A stretch of 64,000 nt of DNA from Sphagnum compactum (taxonomy: Eukaryota; Bryophyta; Sphagnopsida; Sphagnales): the NCBI GenBank assembly GCA_965153455.1, contig OZ234501.1, positions 15,736,855 through 15,800,854 on the forward strand, read 5' to 3'. Each line of letters opens with the position of its first letter. Position 1 is the stretch's first letter. The notes beneath the pieces were generated by a model, which saw only the letters and a list, made by a program, of their open reading frames with translations, ran no database searches and was not told the origin of the DNA. The position numbers and the translations under genes were made by a program. Positions 59,561 to 64,000 of this stretch are shown here, piece by piece.

Positions 59561-62277
59561 AGAATGCAAATTGTGTATGTTTGAAGATCTAGGTGTGTAT
59601 ACAGATTGAGTCTTGAACAGAGTCTGAGAGAGAGAAGATGAGGGGCCGCGATTCAGTTTCGGGACTTCAGAAATTTGAGCTCCATGAGGATCTGTGTCTT
59701 GCTAGGGTGTTCGATTAAATTGTGCACCCTCCTTTTTGGTTACAATACCTTATCATGGTGAGGCACATTAGAGTTTGTTTGTGTTGGAATCTTCCCACAC
59801 CTTTCATTTTGATTCTAAGATTGGGGTACATGACTATTCAACACATGACATTTTTATGTGATAAATCCATGGGGCTTTGTTATTGTTATAATATATCCAT
59901 TATGGTGATTTAACATTTAATGAAATGGTTAAAAAATCAGTGTTGAATGTCCCGACCATTTTAAGTAGGCCAATTTTTGATAATTGAAAGTAATATAAAA
60001 GATCACAAATGGTAATTGACACAATGAATCATTCATGCATAAGTTTTCTAAATGACTAATTGACATACTTAGTATCAATCAATACATTTGTATCACATTA
60101 ATTAGTTTTATGGGAAGTAAATGTCACTAGTGTAAATATATTTATTGGGGAACCTTATTTGTTTATGTTGTTCAACAAGTTGAAAATTTGTTATGTAGAG
60201 ATTCATTTTTCTTTTACTATTGATAAAATTGCATAGCTCGTATTTCCTCCTTGCATTATTGAGAAGCCCATTGGTTAACGAAGATGCATAAAACTTATGT
60301 TGTTATAATTATTTTTTTATGGTGGTGGGTTGATTGATTGTTATGCATGTGCATGTGTATTAACATTGAATTATAATAGTTGCCACAATTATTGTCAAAT
60401 TCACTTAATTTAGAATTGCAAATTTTCATAGAAAAAAAATCGTTTTTTAAATATTAAAAAACATTGTGTGAAAAAAAAACTAAGGTGTTCAAAATCATCA
60501 TAATTCTATAATTTATAATTTGATATTTTTGTAAAATTGTCATCTACATAATAAAATAATAAATTATTTTTTATAAAAATAAACCACTTTTTTTTAATAG
60601 AATGAATAAAATAGATATTAATCTGAAAGTTGACTTTAAGTGTTAACACATAAGAATATAACCAAATGAATTTGGGAAAAAGGAAATAACATTCATGTTA
60701 GGTCCTACACATATTAAAACAAATATTGCAATACTTGATAGTAGAACAACATTTTTTGGAGGAAAAATATTGTCAATTTGTTTCAAAATAATCTACTTTA
60801 TTTTATTCATATTCACCATGAATGTGTTTTTAATTAATTATGTTTCTTGTGTAGTTTCTTGGGTATTTGATGTTTGATGTAAATGAAAAGACCTTAATGA
60901 CCCCAATGATGAATAATCATTGTGTTGTTCATTGAATATATATATGAACAACATAAAAACTCTTTGTTAATATATAATAAAATTTCAACTTACAAATCAA
61001 CATGTACATCATTGACCAACCAACATGATACCCCTATCAAATTCATTAACTCCCAACAACGTGTGTAAAATAATGTTAAAACTGAATATGATTTAAATTC
61101 AAAGAAAATAAAAAAATAAACAAAAAATTATATAATGTCATATGTTATGTTTCTAACATGCATTTAACCTTTTTTTTCCCTCCATTAAGTAATTGCATTT
61201 AAGCCTTTTAAAAAAACTAATTGTTAAAATACTATTAATATTATTGTTATAATGTTAGCAAAAATGACCAGCTAAAATTATCTTGACAAATTATTAGTTG
61301 TTGTTAACGTTGGCACGTGATTGACAAATAATAAACATTTCCGGAAGTGGATTACGAAATAGATTATTAAGTCTTGAAAAGAAAAAACCCTATGTATATT
61401 GTGTGATATAATGTTATGGACAGTCTAATGTAGTCATCTTGTGTGAAAAATTTCACATACGATGAATGTTAACATGGTCACCACCCCAAAGTGAATATGC
61501 ACGAGTATGTTCAACATTTGATTTTCATCATCATAATCACTAAGGACTAACAACTTGTGTTAGTTCATGATCAAACTATTAGCATTAGGGTTGTATTCAC
61601 ATGCCCTGTTTTCCCCTAAGCCCAAGCTTGCAAAGATGTGATATGAAACACGTGAAATGAAACATGTGAAAGCATGTACCGTTTTTTCATATTTAGAAAC
61701 CAATAGGTTTGACACTATATTTCCTTAAAACATAAAATGTTAGGTAAATATAGAATATGACATTGTCAAAATAAAATAACAAATGATGAAATTCAAATTT
61801 ATTACTTAACTTGGAATGATTTAAGTTTCCCTTTTATATTTTATGTTTTGATTTTGCCTATCTATTTAGTCAAAAATTTATTTATATTGTGAAACATTTA
61901 CATTGGACTTTATGAATTACACAACACATTAGGGGTATCTGAAAGGTAATTTAACTTAATATTTTTTTATGTTAAAAGATATGTGGGGGTTTTTGGGGAG
62001 GGGGTATTTAAAGTTTGCATATGGATTATTTAGGAAAACACATAAATATTTACAAAAGATATGGAATAATTAAAAATACTTAAGGTGTATTAAGGAAATC
62101 CAAAGACACATCTAAAAAATTTCTTCAATTATGAAAAATCTAAGGCCCCATTGTGTAATTTTATAAGTATTTATTAGGTATCTCTTAAATAGCCCCTTAT
62201 GTTAGTGCATAAATATACCATAGGTTTTTTTTCCTTAATTTAAAAACTCTTTGGATAATTTTCTTAATAACTTTTAA
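59561..62277. other. AT-rich intergenic stretch
   Basis: No gene, RNA or transposon end was recognised; low-complexity A/T runs dominate. Confidence 0.5.
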
Positions 62278-62714
62278 CTAGTGGGTACCCGTGACGTTCG
62301 GACACAATCCGCCCGTGCCCAGCCCGCCCGTGCTCAACTTGTGCCCAGTCCGTTCGTGCCTGTGCCCAGTCCCGTGCTCGTGCTCGTGCCCAGTCCGTGC
62401 CTAGTCCGCCCGTGCCGTGCCCGCCCATGCCTAGTCCGTCCGTGTTGTGCTCTTCTCCCGGGCCCAGCCCGCCCGTGCCCAGCCTTCCCGTGCCCGTGCC
62501 CAGTCCGTGCCCAGTCCGTGCCCAATCCCGCCCGTGCCCGTGCCCAGTCCGTGCCCAGTTCCCGCCCGTGCCCAAGACAGACTGACAGACCAAGCCCTGT
62601 CACAGACAGACAGACGTAGTGTTGGGCATCGCCCGCTGCTTCACCGGCCTCTCCCTCCCCCACCCCCAAAACCCTCGTCACAGACAGATGGACTTACTGA
62701 ATTAATATATATGA
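62278..62714 (-). mobile_element. Non-autonomous Helitron-like element with GC-rich minisatellite core
   Basis: Read on the minus strand the element starts TCATATATATTAATTC at 62714 and ends CCCACTAG at 62278. The flanking host bases are A before TC and T after CTAG, exactly the Helitron insertion rule. Close to the 3' end GTGTCCG and CGGGTAC (about 62303-62284) form an imperfect hairpin about ten bases before CTAG, where Helitrons carry one. The interior (about 62305-62575) is an imperfect GC-rich repeat based on GTGCCCAGTCC and GCCCGTGCCC, in stark contrast with the AT-rich surroundings. CAGACAGACAG-type repeats lie on the 5' side. There is no RepHel coding capacity, so any movement would need proteins from elsewhere. 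Confidence 0.65.
62305..62575. repeat. GC-rich minisatellite (GTGCCCAGTCC-like)
   Basis: Many imperfect copies of an 11-bp motif mixed with CCGCCCGTGCCC. Proline-rich plus-strand and Gly/His-rich minus-strand open frames over it are by-products of the repeat. Confidence 0.9.
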
Positions 62715-64000
62715 TAGGTCCAAAATAAATCACAAAAAAACAAAAAAAAACATTTGGGATATACATTTTAGTATAAGATTAAAACTATGTATATTTATTA
62801 TAAAGACATAAAAATCCATGTTCTTGTTTGCACAAATATTTATTCACCCATTTATTTTGTAGTTATTATGTCACAACCATTCTCATACCATGAATTTTAC
62901 ACATTCACAAACTATGTCAAAACCCTTCAAAATTAAACCTTCAAAATTTTTCATAAGGTTATTTTATAAAACTTTTCACTTTTATAACAAGTTGTTTTTA
63001 TTAAATGAAAGTGTTTTTTCAAAGGTCATAAACACTCATTTACATAGCAAACAAAAAAAAAAGAATAAAAATTTTCCTAAAGTATACATCACATGATTCA
63101 CCATATGATTCAACATGCAGATGAATTTGTAAATTTGTTTCTCTTATGGTCACCATCCTTGAGTTACGCATATTAATGTGTGTAAATATTTTCTTAATGA
63201 ATAATCATATTTGAATCATACATATTTATTGAAACTATGACTAATTAGTGATGATTTACTAAATCATTATTAAATTAAAAAATCCATGACCAAAGTTAAC
63301 CTTTAAATAATTACATAAGTAACAAGATGTTAACATTAAGTTACATGCATATTATACAAGAATAAAATTCATAATGAGTTTTGAAAATGATGTAATTTGA
63401 TGTTAATATTTTGTTATTTATGTAATTACTTAAGGGTTAATTTTGGCACCCTATTCATTTGTTATTTTTTCACGTTTAATTCTACACAAAATTTGACTTG
63501 GCTTGTTTTTGGTATTTTTTTATTGGCAGAAATCAAAAAGATTTATGCCATCATTTTTTTTTCATGATTTGGGGATGAACAAATCATTTTACATTTTGTG
63601 TAATATTCATTCATTACATTACACATCAATGATTGGATCACATTCACGCTAAGTTACTATGACATTAAAAAATGTGAGTATCGCCTTTATGTTTACGATG
63701 GAAATTTAAATATTGACTGATTTTTCGATATTCTTCAAGTGTCTATGAATGTTAATGAGTTTTTAATTTTAATTCATTAAATTTAATTTTGAATTTTGGT
63801 TTTAGTAAAAGACATTTGCAATGGATTAAGAAAATGACTTTTTTAATAAAATATTTTGATGCTTAAAAGTTTATATGATAGTAACATGTTATTCACATTC
63901 AAGAAATAATCACAACTTAAAAACTATTGAATTAAAAAAATTTAGATACTCAAAATATTTTTAAAATTTTAAAAGTCTTTTATCACACATATATGGGGTG
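62715..64000. other. AT-rich intergenic stretch to the window end
   Basis: Nothing recognised apart from short chance frames and homopolymer runs. Confidence 0.5.

Noticed and set aside
62281-62728. Proline-rich (plus) and Gly/His-rich (minus) open frames
   Set aside because: Produced by the GC-rich minisatellite; no start context, domain or codon bias.

Overview
The window is nuclear DNA of a land plant. Six spliced genes have GT-AG introns (one GC-AG), proteins of clear plant families, and short TTTAGGG arrays, the plant telomere motif, inside the arm. Long stretches are very AT-rich and gene-poor, with satellites and small transposons. The secreted polyphenol oxidase, the RecQ-type helicase remnant and the decayed retroelement suggest a non-seed plant (moss, lycophyte or fern) rather than a flowering plant, but the sequence alone does not settle this.

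Layout. 1-431: broken RecQ-like helicase fragment (minus) running off the left edge, followed by AT-rich repeats. 4480-9513: ten-exon SRRM1/SRm160-like splicing factor with PWI domain and RS-rich tail (plus). 12666-15030: two-exon polyphenol oxidase (minus) whose intron carries a MITE-like element. 15.9-30.4 kb: gene-poor, with an 83-bp satellite, tandem duplications, telomere-like arrays and foldback structures. 30.5-31.8 kb: coding-like but unassignable block. 32337-34556: RAD17 checkpoint clamp loader (minus). 35620-38133: DRT111/SPF45 splicing factor (minus), head-to-head with a bifunctional-nuclease (DUF151) gene at 38491-40606 (plus). 40.6-48.4 kb: 185-bp satellite, tRNA-derived SINE with target-site duplication, and a decayed retroelement ORF. 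48418-51161: short-chain dehydrogenase that looks damaged. 51.2-64 kb: AT-rich, with degraded MITE copies, a possible non-coding transcription unit near 59 kb, and a compact Helitron-like element at 62278-62714.

The intact genes cover nuclear information processing: pre-mRNA splicing (SRRM1-like, DRT111/SPF45), DNA-damage checkpoint (RAD17; DRT111 was originally named from a DNA-damage tolerance screen) and a nuclease-domain protein. RAD17, DRT111 and the DUF151 gene lie within 8.3 kb, and the last two share a 357-bp divergent promoter. PPO and SDR are typical secondary or redox metabolism genes. Most of the unusual material is mobile-element or repeat biology; I found no multi-gene system that is clearly new.
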